NCBI GenBank assembly: GCA_003667245.1
Contig: RCNN01000149.1
Location: forward strand, 1-62,226
Source: Heterostelium multicystogenum
Lineage: Eukaryota; Evosea; Eumycetozoa; Acytosteliales; Acytosteliaceae
DNA length: 62,226 nucleotides
Direction of reading: 5' to 3'
Each line of letters starts with the position of its first letter. Position 1 is the first letter of the stretch. The notes under the pieces were generated by a model. That model did not search any database. It had not been told where the DNA came from and worked only from the letters and a program-made list of their open reading frames with translations. A program made the position numbers and the translations under genes. Of this stretch, positions 22,351 to 34,247 are shown piece after piece.

Positions 22351-24242
22351 ATGGGTAATCAACCAACTAAACCAATTGAAGAAAGTATGATAGATTCAGA
22401 TTTAGACGAAGATATAGTTGATCTCAGTGATTAATTTATTGATCCCGCTTGATGTATCATTATAAATCTAGATGACCCTCAAAAGAAAAAAAGAGAACAA
22501 ATCATAGAGGAGATTCTTCAAACCGAAAGAAGCTATGCAAACTATATGTGTGTCATAGAGGACCTCTACATTGATCCCATGACTAAAAAGTCAATAGTTA
22601 AAAAGGATACTTTAGCAGAGCTATTTTCTACTGTACAACCTATTATTAATTTTCATCGTGACTTCTTTCAGGAGCTGGCCATTTGCTACAACTCATTCAA
22701 TTGGACAACTCAGTCTATTCCAATTAGCAGAACTACCACTGGCGAAGATGGTACCACAACTATAACAACCACCACCATCAAAGCTGCACCCAATACAAAG
22801 AAAGCCCAAACTTCACTTGAATCTACCATTGCCATCACTGAAATTTTCAACAAACATGTATGTATTCCCTGTGGCTCCCCTTTGGAAAACCTTAGTACTC
22901 ATTTCGTGATATATAATTTAGAAAGGAAATTTCAAAATATACAGTGCATATATTGTAGCATATGATAATATAATGGTTACCCTCAATAGACTACGAAAGA
23001 AGTCATCCGTAGCATCTTTTTTGGATGTAGGTATTGATAATCCTGGAACTATCTAGATTCTAGAATGAAATGTTGTTTATTTTACATTTGTAACCTAACA
23101 TTCCTATTTTAGAAAGCTAGAAATGATCCTTCTTCAAATGGACAAGATTTAAACTCATTATTAATTATGCCAGTTCAAAGATTACCTGTAAGTATCTTTA
23201 GATCCATTAATTTTTGTTGCCAATAAATAAACTAATGCATTTTATAATTATTGGTTATTCAGAGATATGTGTTGCTATTGACTGAATTGTTAAAGAGTAC
23301 ACCGGCTGGACATTCCAATATTAAAATATTGGAAACATGTATCAGCAATATAAAGTCTGTTACTTCATTTATTAATGAAGCAAAGAGAGACGATGAAAAT
23401 CAAGCTAAAGCTAAAGAGTTCCAAGATGGTTTAATTGATAAAGTAGTATGTATTGATACAATTGAAAACTTTTAATCTCCCTATTAATCAAATCCCTCTA
23501 GAATATAATGGAAGCATTCAGAAAATTACAACTTACTGGAGAGTGCTCCGTCCATAGTATGTACCCGTTGAAGGAGGAAGAGGCGATCATCAAAAGAATT
23601 CATAAACATAGAAAATCAAAGTCTTCAGCCACCAAAGTTGAAGAAGTATTTCCAGAAGAATTTAAGTTGGGCAAAGAATATACATTTTGTATTTTCAATG
23701 ATTGTTTCCTCTTGATGTCCAAGCCACCCAAGTCATCAATCTCTAACCTCTTAAACTCAAGCAAAGTATGGACAATTAATGATTGTTCATTGCTAAAGAA
23801 TACCAAAATCATAGATGTTCTCAATATCTTTGGTAAATATACATCTACAATACTTTAATGCTTCATCATAAACTTACACAGGAGCTCATTAACTAGATTT
23901 TAAACACTGTGTATTATTAAGTTCCGAAAGATCATGTTACTTTATTCAGTTCCCCAATTCAGAGAACAAGGACAAATTCATGAAAACCATTGGCATTCAT
24001 CAGTAAGATCGACTGGAAAAAATCAATGGCAGTCACCGATGCTAATTTGGCACAGACTACATCGAATGCTTATTCCAATCTTCCAAGTGTTCTTACTTTG
24101 CGCCCAACGGCTCCAACAAGAACCACCACCTCTGTATCACTATCCGCATCATCAAAAGAAAATACTACTTCACATGCCAAAAAAAGAATCATTCTTCTCG
24201 TTAGGAGTATCAAAGAAAGAAGATAGCAGCAAGAAGAAATAG
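22351..24242 (+). CDS. Rho guanine nucleotide exchange factor (DH domain, PH-like C-terminus)
   Basis: Catalyses GDP/GTP exchange on Rho/Rac GTPases to control actin. The start MGNQPTKPIEESMIDSDLDE is followed by an intron ending at 22469, then the DH domain: QIIEEILQTERSYANYM (CR1), IINFHRDFFQELA, ITEIFNKH, MVTLNRLRKKSSV, LLIMPVQRLPRYVLLLTELL (the CR3 signature, about 23155-23295) and LETCISNIKSVTSFINEAK. Introns interrupt at about 23032-23112, 23189-23262 and 23445-23501. The segment FRKLQLTGECSVHSMYPLKE then KEYTFCIFNDCFLLMSK looks like the first strands of a PH domain. The Lys/Ser-rich tail ends at about 24242. A Thr-rich insertion lies inside the DH domain (22735-22790). Confidence 0.88.
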
Positions 24243-24453
24243 ACGAGCTCGATCATGATCCTAATAACGGACCAACCAATCAATTATTGATTGAAACTTA
24301 TTTATTAATAAAACTAACAAAAAAAAGACTTTGCCTACTTTTAGAAAGCAAATTGATTGATCGGTTGTTTAAAGTTATTATTACAGATATTTATTTACAA
24401 ATCCTGGTATCAATGTGAATGGTTCATTTCGTTGGTACCGTCGGATGTAGAGT

Positions 24454-25587
24454 TTAAAAAGCCTCTGGTTGTATGAATTTCTTCGGTAACGGTTGCTTAA
24501 GTGATGGTGAGATGAATAGCTGAGGGCACTTGCTCTTGAAAATTGCCATATCAAAGGAATTCGAAAGTGATCTTGATCTACCAGCTATACTAAGTGGACC
24601 TCTTGGAATTTCAATTCCACTAGATCTTGTTAGAATATCTATTGTAGATATTGGTTGTGTTGGTTGTTTTTGGGATTGCTGTACAATTGAATCTGGAGAT
24701 TTTGAATATTTCATTATTACTGTTTTTTATGTCATTACTAGATGATACGGATATTGTGGAAGATGCCAAGGAGTTACTATTGCTTGGTGTTGGTCTTGAG
24801 ATATAACTATCTTCGCTGTCATCTGTTGTGATTGTGGTATCTTCTGATTCTTCAGTGTCTGATTTCTTCGGGTTCTTCCTGCTGATTTATAATCTCTGAG
24901 ATAATATATCCACGCTCATCAATACCACTAAGGTAATGATTATACTCTACTTCACTGACAACAATATTGAATTCCAATTCCTCCAATATCTTTCTTTCAA
25001 TTTCATTTGTTTCTTTGACAGATACTCCACCAACTATTTTACCAAAGTGTAACTATATTAATATTAAAGTCGTTTGGTGACTTTGGAAACATTCCAGCCA
25101 ACATACCTCTTGCATAAACATTTGTGGATAGAAATAATCATCGTAGAATTTAATAGATACTAAAAATACTATAATTTACATTTAATTAAATGTTAGAAGT
25201 CTTGGAAACCAATGACATATGCTTAAAATATTACTATGAGATTCCAAAAAGGATTGAGGTACATACCATCCAAATATAAAATCTATGTACATTATAAGAG
25301 TTTAATGTATAATTCTTCTTAAGCATTCTATCTATGTAGATTAGAGAGATAACAAAACAACTGTTGCTACAACCCAAGAATGTTACAAACGCTTCAGATA
25401 ATCAACTTATACTAATGGCTGGCTTGACACCCATCGGATTATAAAATACACCAACCATCTCTATACTCTCTGATTGATCGCCATCACTCACTAGTTGTCT
25501 TAAAATCTCTGCGTATATAAATGAAATAGGGTCACAATTTTTCGAATCGTATTCATCCCAAACGTTAACATAGATCTGTTGCGGCAT
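24454..25587 (-). CDS. PHO80/PCL-like (cyclin-P type) cyclin
   Basis: Partners a PHO85/CDK5-type kinase. From the ATG at 25587, MPQQIYVNVWDEYDSKNC is followed by PISFIYAEILRQLVSDGDQ and the family motif VGVFYNPMGVKPAISI. After a frameshift come SCFVISLIYIDRML and YTLNSYNVHRF, then an intron region, IKFYDDYFYPQMFM, another intron, and GKIVGGVSVKETNEIERKIL with LEELEFNIVVSEVEYNHYL. These match the conserved run of the cyclin box in this class. The tail (24454-24900) is Ser/Thr-rich (SEDTTITTDDSEDSYIS) and ends LPKKFIQPEAF, with one frameshift. It converges with the RhoGEF gene 211 bp away. Confidence 0.85.
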
Positions 25588-26120
25588 AGACAATGTATTT
25601 TAAATCTTCATTTCCTTCTCTTGGTTTATTATTCAATAGATTGATTTGTGAATTACACTAACCATTCTATCCTTCAACCCAAACTGTCAATATATCTAAG
25701 ATTTAAATCTACTCTTTTTCTTTTCTGTCTTTTTTGCTTTCTATATTCTCTATTTATTATAATTTATTAACTATAAAACTATGTTCAAAGTTATAACTAT
25801 TATTTATTTATATGCAATGTAACAAAATAAGCTAATGGTAAGGGAAGGTGTCTCCTCATCGTAAATCTAGATCATAACTCACTTGACAATCAAAATTTAA
25901 AAAAAAACATCTTGTTTTTGTTTTTTTATCCAAATAGATCGCAAAACTTTAATAGTATCTTTTGATCGATTCCATAAAACAATGTTGTGTAACCACACAC
26001 AGCATTTTTGGGAACGGTCATTAGAAAAAATCAACATAATACTGTTATTTCTTGAAGATAAAGTAGATAACCAGGAGATTGATTCTCAAAAAAGATTTAA
26101 AGGTTTATTTCGTGAAAAGA
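25588..26120. other. Spacer between two minus-strand genes
   Basis: AT-rich, with A and T runs and polyadenylation-like AATAAA-type stretches. It should hold the promoter of the cyclin gene and the 3' end of the sterol desaturase-like gene. No coding frame is supported. Confidence 0.4.
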
Positions 26121-27088
26121 TTATATATTATGAATTACTCTGCTTTGGTGTTTTGAAAACCAGAATGATGTCTCAATTAGGACAGAGTAATCGGGCTTTT
26201 CAACGGCCAACCATTTTTCTTTGGTTCTCTCACCCTTACGTTGCTCGCACTTGCAACAGAAGCATTCACCATCGTACATGCTACCGAACAATTGATCCCA
26301 GATCTTGAAGAAGAAAACCAGTGTGGTATGGCTTGTTCTTGATGGAGATGGCGTGGTGGAGGTAGTGTTGGAAAGCACTGTTGACAATTGGGTGATGGGC
26401 ATCTGGGTAGTTCAATTCGTAACCCCAGTGCAAGTAGGAACCATATCCATAGAAGAAAATGGCAAATTGAGCAAACATCAAGTCCATGTTGATTGGGACG
26501 ATCATTGGGAAGATCAAGAGTGGTGCGGATCTGACCAATTGATCGACGTACTCGTCAGCAATAACGGCGAATGGTGATGGGTTGTAGAATTGGTGGTGGT
26601 ATCTGTGGATGTTCCAGAAAAAGTCGTACTTGTGTCCCAAACGGTGGTAGAAGAACTCGTAGAAATCTGAAGCAATCCATACACCAAAGAAGAGAGGAAT
26701 CAAGTAACCATAACCATAGTCACCAACACCGCAGTATGCTTTGCTAGCACCACGTTGGGCGAGTTGAGAGAGCCAAAGCTGGACAGAAAGTAGCGGTGAC
26801 CATACCCTTCAACATCATCAAGATTTCGTCCTTGACCTATTGTCATTGGCGAGAAATAAATGCTGTTAGTCACTATTAATAGTGTTGCTGGTGGCGTATT
26901 TTATATTTACTTTTTCAGCTGATGGGAAATTTTGGATTGGTTTTCCATCTCCATTGTTCGTAGGTTGGCTTGACGTAATATTTCATAAATACAATTCCAG
27001 AGAGGAAAAGGATGGATACCAAACCAACAACACTCAAGAGTGTCCAAGTAACCATAAAGTTACTCCATACAGAAATTTCGCACAACAT
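26121..27088 (-). CDS. Fatty acid hydroxylase superfamily membrane enzyme (sterol C-5 desaturase-like)
   Basis: A diiron membrane oxygenase of the ER. From the ATG at 27088, MLCEISVWSNFMVTWTLL opens a first TM segment (LSVVGLVSILFLSGIVF). After a frameshift and an intron (about 26840-26905) comes VKDEILMMLKGMVTATF, then GVWIASDFYEFFYHRLGH, WNIHRYHHQFYNPSPFA and HHPIVNSAFQHYLHH with KPYHTGF. The boxes HRLGH, HRYHH and the distal HxxHH are the iron ligands of the family. The C-terminus reads KIWDQLFGSMYDGECFCC and ends after KPDYSVLIETSFWF. Codons are biased toward C- and G-ending forms, unlike neighbours, which suggests strong expression. Substrate (sterol or sphingoid/fatty acyl) is not determined. 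Confidence 0.85.
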
Positions 27089-28088
27089 TTTCAATATATA
27101 TATATAAATATAGAACTAACTATCTACAATGATGATGGATAAAATTTTTGGAAAATGGTTGTGTATGAGAATAGTACTTATTGGAGTATCTAATAAAACA
27201 AATATTTGTTTGCTTGAACAGTTAGTAGTATTACTCTTTTAAATTGTTGTTTTTGATTTCTAAGAGTAATGTAGATAGGTTTGGGGACAACATTCTGAAA
27301 TCAAAAAACAAAATATTACAAAAAACAAAAAAAAAGAAATCAAAAAATTATCATATCCAAATGAACATATCGAGTGCATGATCACATGATGTGAGGTAGT
27401 GTTGTTCATAACAACACCAATTTTTTAACTAATCATTATTCGAGCTTTTACCAGTGCCATCATAGTCTTTTTTCCAAATAAAAATTGTCACACATTTTTT
27501 TGGGTTTTATTGTAATGCGATCAAGACATTACACCAAAAATACAAAAACAAAAGAAATCGAAACAATTATTAGTCAATGTTACTCACAAACTAATCGGTG
27601 TTTTTGTTTTGTTTTTTTTTTTTTGTTTTTTTTAATCAATAGTGCAACTTCTCTCAAGCATTAATATAATATGATATATTAGTAATAATTAAAATATATA
27701 TTGATTAATTTAATTTGTTTAAATTAAATATGATCTTATCCATATTTATAAAGAGGAGCATAAAATAGTATTTGTAATACATCATCATCATCATTTCCTA
27801 ATTGTAAAAAAGAATAGGATTCCATACTTAAATATGAATACCACAGGAATGTTTGCGTCATTATATAAGTTTGAAAACAATTAAAAGTAGTTTGAATTTT
27901 TTTATTTTTCTAATAGAGCCAGTATTGTAGAATAAAAAATTATATTTTATCTTTAATATTTCAAGAATGCAAAATGACAACTTTCATTTAATTGATGGTT
28001 CATCGAATTCAGATATTTTTATGAACTTTTATAAAAACACTACGTTTTTGAAATCTTTTTTCCAATTGCCACCATCTTGTAATCACAA
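27089..28088. promoter_or_regulatory. Divergent intergenic region with a short hairpin
   Basis: One kilobase of A/T-rich DNA between two divergent genes. GTGTTGTT (27399-27406) and AACAACAC (27410-27417) form an 8-bp stem with a 3-base loop. A T run lies near 27610 and CAT repeats near 27782. No coding frame is supported. Confidence 0.4.
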
Positions 28089-31000
28089 TGCATAGATATA
28101 ATATCTTTTTATCACTGTTTTCTTTGTTTTTCATACTTAGCAGGTGCAGTGCACTCAGCAATATTGAATGTAAGCACTTTATAGAACACTTGAGTTTCCT
28201 GTGATCTAACACCTGTGGTATCTATTGTGTAGTGAGTTCAGTTCGATGGCTTATAACTCAGTATCAGTTGGATTGGAATATACAAGCAACTACTTGTGCT
28301 CAGATATCACTAAGTTCTCCCAGTATTCTTAAATGTGGTAGTGATATCAATGGAGAGTTTGTAACTGAGATGTAAATATACCAAAATAGATTTTCATTGA
28401 TGATATCATCATATTAATTGTCTTAATCATTTTTATGTTAGTGTTGTCGCCTCAGGCAGAGTGCCAGTAAATCATGGTCAACCAAACGCCACAGAAAAAA
28501 TTAATTTGCCTCATTTGGCTTCGATTAAGATTTTCAAGGGACCAACTGCAAAATTCATCAATATCAATATTAGATAGGTTGGACACAGAGGTTAATGTTG
28601 CTTTAAGAAATATTAGGTAAGTGTTGTTTGAAACCAAAGCATTTAGATTTTATAAATGATATTAATTGTAATAATTTCTTTAGCATTATCAATGATTATA
28701 TTTCATTTATAAATAATGATTTCCCAGTTTTTTCTGAAATTAAATACAATGTATGTAATCTTGGGTTGTAATTAAAATATTAGTATTAACTTATAGAAAG
28801 TGAGTTAGCTAGTGTAAATACCTCGTCACCAATTCCGACCAAAATGTTTTACCTCCCCTATTGTTTCTTCAAAAATTATAACAAACAACTAAAGTTCCCT
28901 GTTCTTTGATGGCGTTTCTGGTGATTTTTAAAACTTTACAAAGACTGTAAGCAGACTTATCAGTTAACTCATGCTAAATAATACTAATGTTTCTTAGTGA
29001 AATTAATTGCGGTTTCTATGACTAATATAAACTTTACTATTAACTCAACTCTATTTCCATCATTGCAAACAGCGTAAGGATTGTATAATGAATGTAAATC
29101 ATATTTAATACTCATAAATATAATGGTCATTATTTTTAGAATAATTACAATTCAGAGTCCAACTGGTGTATCATTAGGAAATGACTTTTGATCTCGATAC
29201 TTTGGTTACTCTTCAGTTCACATCAGATCTTATGAATCCATACCCAAATGCATTTTTCAAAAGTCTAAAAGGTTTAAATTATTTGTATGTCAAATTAACT
29301 AGGCTAAATTGGAAATACATTGTTAGTATATTAACATTTCAAATATAGAAAAGTATCAAATATTAAAATTTATGATATGGACTTTTCAAAGTATCCAAGT
29401 TTACAAAAATTGTATGTATTAAATATTAATTTAAGTTCTCTTTAACAAAATTTATAATTAACTTTTAATCAAGATATTTGACCAATGTTGGAGATGAACC
29501 TGTGTTAAAAGCATCCAATTTATTAGAATAGTAAAATATTCATTCATTCAATATACACCAATAGATTATTAACAGTTTATATATAGTGAATATACTGGAG
29601 CAAATTTCGGAACAAAGTTCCCTGCAAGCTCTTGGTTTGCTTATAAAGATAGTTCAATTAATATGGTGAATTGTAAATTCAATTTAGACTTCCCAACTTC
29701 TGATTTTTCAAGAATATACCCTAAGAATTTTGATGCAAGGTCTAATCCAAATTTGAGTGGAACCATTCCAAACTCATTTTGCTCGGCATCTAGTCTACAA
29801 CTATCGGCAACCAATATATCTTCTATTCCTACGTAAGTATTGAACTGTTATTAATGATTGTAATTTTAATAGCAATCATAGATAAATCAATTAAAAAGAT
29901 TACTAAAATAATTTATTGTAAAAAATAGTTGTTTCTATTGCTATTGGAGTTATATTCAAGCTAATAATTTCTTTATTTAATTTTCCTACATCAATTGCGG
30001 TACCTCCTGGTTTTATTTGTTGTAAGTTAATTTATCTATTGTAAAATTTATATTAAATTCTAACCATGGTACATACATAGCCTATTCATTCACCCCAACT
30101 ATTACAAAACAAGTAAACGATAGTTTTATCATAATAGAAGGATCCAATCTTGGATACCTCGAAGCAAATGATTTTGAACCAACCACACTAAAGCTGATTA
30201 CACCTAATTTACAAATCTTATTGCCAGTAACTCAAGAGGAGGGACAAGCTAATATAACCATATCTAAAAGTCGAGGATATTTCAAAGTTGTTAAATGGAT
30301 AACTGATAGTAAGAAATATTCCTATTATTTAAAGTTCCTCAAAAGAAAACAAAAAACTAACAGGCAATTTATTAGGTACTCGTGTTGGAAGGTATAGATT
30401 GTATCTCGATTATAATATATTAACTCTCAGAGCTTATGGATATTTCATGACTGGTTGGGAGAAAAATATATAACATAACAGAATCCAATGGTCTTTTCGT
30501 TTAAAATAACCTCAATGACAAATCAAGTTCTTATAGCTCAGTTGGTCTCAAAATGCCTATCCAGTAGGAGCTACAATGAAAATAACCCTCTATTCAAAGA
30601 GCTCTAATATCAATATGGAGCCTCTAGTACAAAGAGGTAAATATCGAATTAAAGCAAAATTAGTAGCCTAACTAAATCTTATATTTCATCTATATAGATT
30701 TTCCAATAATTAACTCTGCCAGTACGATTTATCAAGAAGGAGGAATAGTTACATTATCTGGATATTTTGGTGATACACCTACAGTTGATACCTCTATCAT
30801 AAAAATTAACTCATTGGATTGTACATTAAATACAATTAGCCAATTTGAAGCTGTATGTAGTGTTGGATCACTTAAAATTGGTCCAGCTATGCTTGAGATG
30901 AGCATATCTGATCATTCATATGAATCGGATCGAGTCATTTTTGTTTCAAGTAGAGTAAACAAAGATTGTGGTCCAAATGATGGTTGTTTTGGTAACGGAG

Positions 31001-31962
31001 AGTGTCAAGGTGTTTGCAAATGTCATCCAAATTTCAGTGGTCGATACTGTGAATCAAGTATGTAATAGTTTGTAAAAATACATGCATTTATCTAACGTAT
31101 CTAATTGTATCGTAGATTTATATGTTGATGGTAAATTCCAACAAAAATAATACAACTCCAACTATTTCCTTTGTTGCCAAAGATTTTCAATTCAATTTTA
31201 ATTTGGTAGGAATTCAGGAGCTTGATGGATCACTAAATATTGCGAATGAAGTTATCACAAACAGTTGGTTGTTCAACTCAACAGTTGCTAATGGTGTTAC
31301 CTACACTCAGATATATGTTGAATACAACTGAAATCACTGCACAAAGAAATATCTCAGTAACAGCTATTATTGAGCATTCACTGAATCCCAGAGATATTCA
31401 ATTTGGAGACCAGAACTTCTCATTACCAGAGAATTCCATCAAAATATCTTTAGTTATTGATGGATGGCAATATATTTCAAAACTTAATACAATTAGAGCA
31501 GTATTCACCACTGAGCTTGGTGAAAAGGATTTCAGTATGAGTTGTGACAGCAACAACCCAGTTGGCACAGGTTTAGATGATTCACTTAAATATTTGAAGA
31601 TTATCAAGGATGGTGTTGCATTCTATGGTAGATTCCTCTCAGTTGGAGTATCGGACGGAAGATCAACATTCTCTCGAAAATGAAATCATCAACCAAACCG
31701 AAGAAACCAATCAGCTTTTTATAGGATTGAATCTTCCACAGTGTAAGCGAGTGTCTTTTCGATCCAGACTTTTCACTACTCATTCAAAACAACCTTGACT
31801 GTGACTCCAACAAAATTTAAAACCTGGAAAATAGTTACAATCGTTGTCGTGGTTGGTGTTGTACTCATTTCAGCTTTAGTGATAGGTGGATTTTATATAA
31901 GAAAGAATAGAAGAAACATTAAGCTTAAAATGGGAGTAGTGATGGAGAAATTCGGTAAATAA
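28089..31962 (+). CDS. ComC-like receptor: LRR, IPT-like, EGF, membrane-proximal domain, TM
   Basis: Signal peptide MHRYNIFLSLFSLFFILS, then WLITQYQLDWNIQATTC, the N-terminal cap seen in dictyostelid LRR surface proteins. LRR pieces follow on many short exons (INLPHLASIKIFKGPTAKF; LRR of the plant type near 29750, SNPNLSGTIPNSFC). IPT-like beta repeats follow (YSFTPTITKQVNDSFIIIEG; STIYQEGGIVTLSGYFGD). The EGF module is at about 30967-31060 (CGPNDGCFGNGECQGVC, then CHPNFSGRYC). The membrane-proximal domain resembles the ComC-type domain of the 38-62 kb array (TPTISFVAKDFQFNFNLVG to VSDGRS). A TM helix (IVTIVVVVGVVLISALVIGG) and a short basic tail end at 31962. At least ten introns and several frameshifts are present. 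ComC-type proteins act in cell-cell communication during development; the role of this copy is inferred. Confidence 0.72.
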
Positions 31963-32014
31963 AGTTAGTTTATTCGATAATATTACATATATTATTTTAT
32001 TGGTTGGTTTTCAA

Positions 32015-33803
32015 TTATTCACAGAAACTCCATAGTTTAATCGAGTCAGAAGCTGAGGAAACAGTAATCATTCCATTCTCCAGAGTTCAATTCCATTGAT
32101 TATTTCAGTGTGTCCACGCAATACACGAAGAGGTGAACTATCTTTAAGATTGTAGATTGCTATATCTCCATTACCATGACCACAGAAAAAGATATTTACC
32201 CTCTACACCAATCTTGAGTGATCCAACAACATGCTGATGTCTGATTGAGTACAAGCATTGTCCACTGGATAAGTCCCATACTCTAGTTTGTTTATCTGCT
32301 CCAGAGGTTGCAATGATTGATCCATAAGAGTGGATGCAATATACATCTTTTTCGTGACCAATAAGTGTTTTGATGGTCTCCTCATTCTCTACATTCCATA
32401 GACGAACAGTGTTGTCTCCAGATGCACTCAGGAGATAGGAGTTGTTCATGTTTAGCTGATAGATTCCGTTGCTGTGTCCTTTGAGAGTATGAGTTGCGGT
32501 CTGAGTTGCTAAGTCCCACACCATAATAGTCTTATCTGCAGAACCAGTTACTATAGATCCCGATCTGCGTTGCACAACACTTCTGATACCATTAGTATGT
32601 CCTTTGAGTGTCATGATAGAAGCAGTTCCCGAACGAGGATCCCACACTTTAGCAGTCTTATCCCAACTTGCGCTCAGAATGACATTATCTTTTTCGATAT
32701 ACTGGACACTGTTAACACCGCTGGTGTGCTCAAGCATGGTCATCAGAGGTTTGTGGGTTTCGCAATCCCACAATTTTACAGACTTATCTGAGCTACCTGT
32801 AGCGAGCTTCCACATTGATATGAAGCACTAATGACTGGAGATGGCGATTCAATGGGGAATAAACAGCAATCAGCGTATCCAAATCTATATTTTCTCTGTA
32901 TTCTCTTGAAAGCAGATGCCTCCTCAAATTTCTTTTGTTAACAGTGAAAGAGAGGTAGACAAATACTCAATCTCATTCTTTAGATCCTTAATTTGTTTAT
33001 CCTTCTAATAAAAGAGTATTAGTTTCAATTGAAATAGTTTAGTTGGTGATACCGAATGATTTACTTTATGATGCTTATGTTCATGATTGTGATCGTGATG
33101 GTGGCTTTCTACTTCGGCTCCACCAGCTCTATTAACACCATCCTTGTGCTTGTGTAGTCCATTTTCATCATCTTTATGCTCAAGTCTATCTCCATTCTCA
33201 AAATCTTGATCGTGATTGTGATTATGCTTGTTCTTATTTTTATGTTCGTGGTCCTTTCCATGCTTATGGTCATGTTCATGATCATCATGGTTATGTTTGT
33301 GTTTATGTTCGTGCTCTTCATTATGCTTATGTTTGTGATCATGATCGTGTTTATGCTTATGGTCATGATCATGATGATCGTGTTTGTGTTTATGATTATG
33401 TTTGTGTTCATCTCCATGTTTATGTTTGTGATCATGCTCGTGTTTATGCTTGTGATCATGGTCATGCTCATGTTTTTTCTTTTGGACTGCTGCAGATTGG
33501 TCATATTCATCTTTTACGGAAAATCCACAAGTTGGATGGCTGTGTAATCCATGATGATGGTGATGTATATTCTTGTCATCGGGAGCATGGTCGTGGTGTC
33601 TATCATCATGGTGTTGACCATTATCAACTCTAGCATAGATGATTGTGTCTCCTGAGGCTGCCAATGGCAGCTGAGTCATACTACTGACTTTGCTACTACT
33701 AGAACTGGACGGTCCACCTTCACAAACAACTTCCACTGGCTACATTATTAGCACCACTGTCACAACATTTATTATTATTATTATTATTATCACCACACTC
33801 CAT
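32015..33803 (-). CDS. His-rich WD40 beta-propeller protein
   Basis: From the ATG at 33803, MECGDNNNNNNKCCDSG shifts frame into a Ser-rich stretch, then an extreme His/Lys/Asp/Glu region of over 150 residues (HDHKHKHEHDHKHKH type, about 33070-33610). A coiled-coil-like linker follows (KQIKDLKNEIEYLSTSL, near 32990). Seven WD repeats come next: ATGSSDKSVKLWD, SASWDKTAKVWDP, TGSADKTIMVWDL, SASGDNTVRLWNV, TSGADKQTRVWDL, CGHGNGDIAIYNL, and after a last shift SSASDSIKLWSF, ending at 32015. Seven repeats close a standard propeller, which is a protein-binding scaffold. The His region could bind Zn2+, Ni2+ or Cu2+ or act as a pH sensor; this is inference. The gene converges with the receptor gene ending 52 bases away. 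Confidence 0.82.
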
Positions 33804-34247
33804 TTTTTAGTTTTTTATATCAATCAATATTATTACAAATGATATATATTTATATTATTCTACTATCTTTTTATATTTGTTAATAAGAATATACTTTAGA
33901 TTTGTATAGTGAATATTATATTATAATATACAATTTGATTTATTTATTTATTTATTTATTGATTGTGTTGATTACCAAAAAATAAAGGTAAAAGTCTACT
34001 GGTTTGGAATCCAGTAGACGATGTTTTGTTTGGTGCAAAGAATAAAACATCAAACAATAAAAAATAAATCAAATTAAGATAACTTATTAGAGAAATTTCG
34101 GAAAGATTGTGTGTCGTTTTGTGCGAATCAGGTGGTTCCATCTTTCTGTTTTGGGAATATCTTCCTGAAAACTTAAAAAAACATCATCAAAAAAATGGAT
34201 GGAGATTTTATGTTAAATGATATCATCTCTTTGAAGCAGTTAATGGG
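33804..34247. other. Spacer with a 9-bp hairpin
   Basis: A/T-rich region between two minus-strand genes. GTCTACTGG (33994-34002) and CCAGTAGAC (34011-34019) form a perfect 9-bp stem with an 8-base loop. It may belong to the 3' end of the STK19 gene or the promoter of the WD40 gene. No coding frame is supported on either strand. Confidence 0.4.

Noticed and set aside
33109..33547. Long Met/Ile-rich ORFs on both strands
   Set aside because: They are frame shadows of the CAT/AAA-type repeat that encodes the His-rich tract of the WD40 gene.
33994..34019. Hairpin considered as a tRNA T-arm
   Set aside because: The loop has 8 bases, the B-box consensus is not met, and no acceptor or anticodon arm is present nearby. 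I found no tRNA or rRNA in the window.
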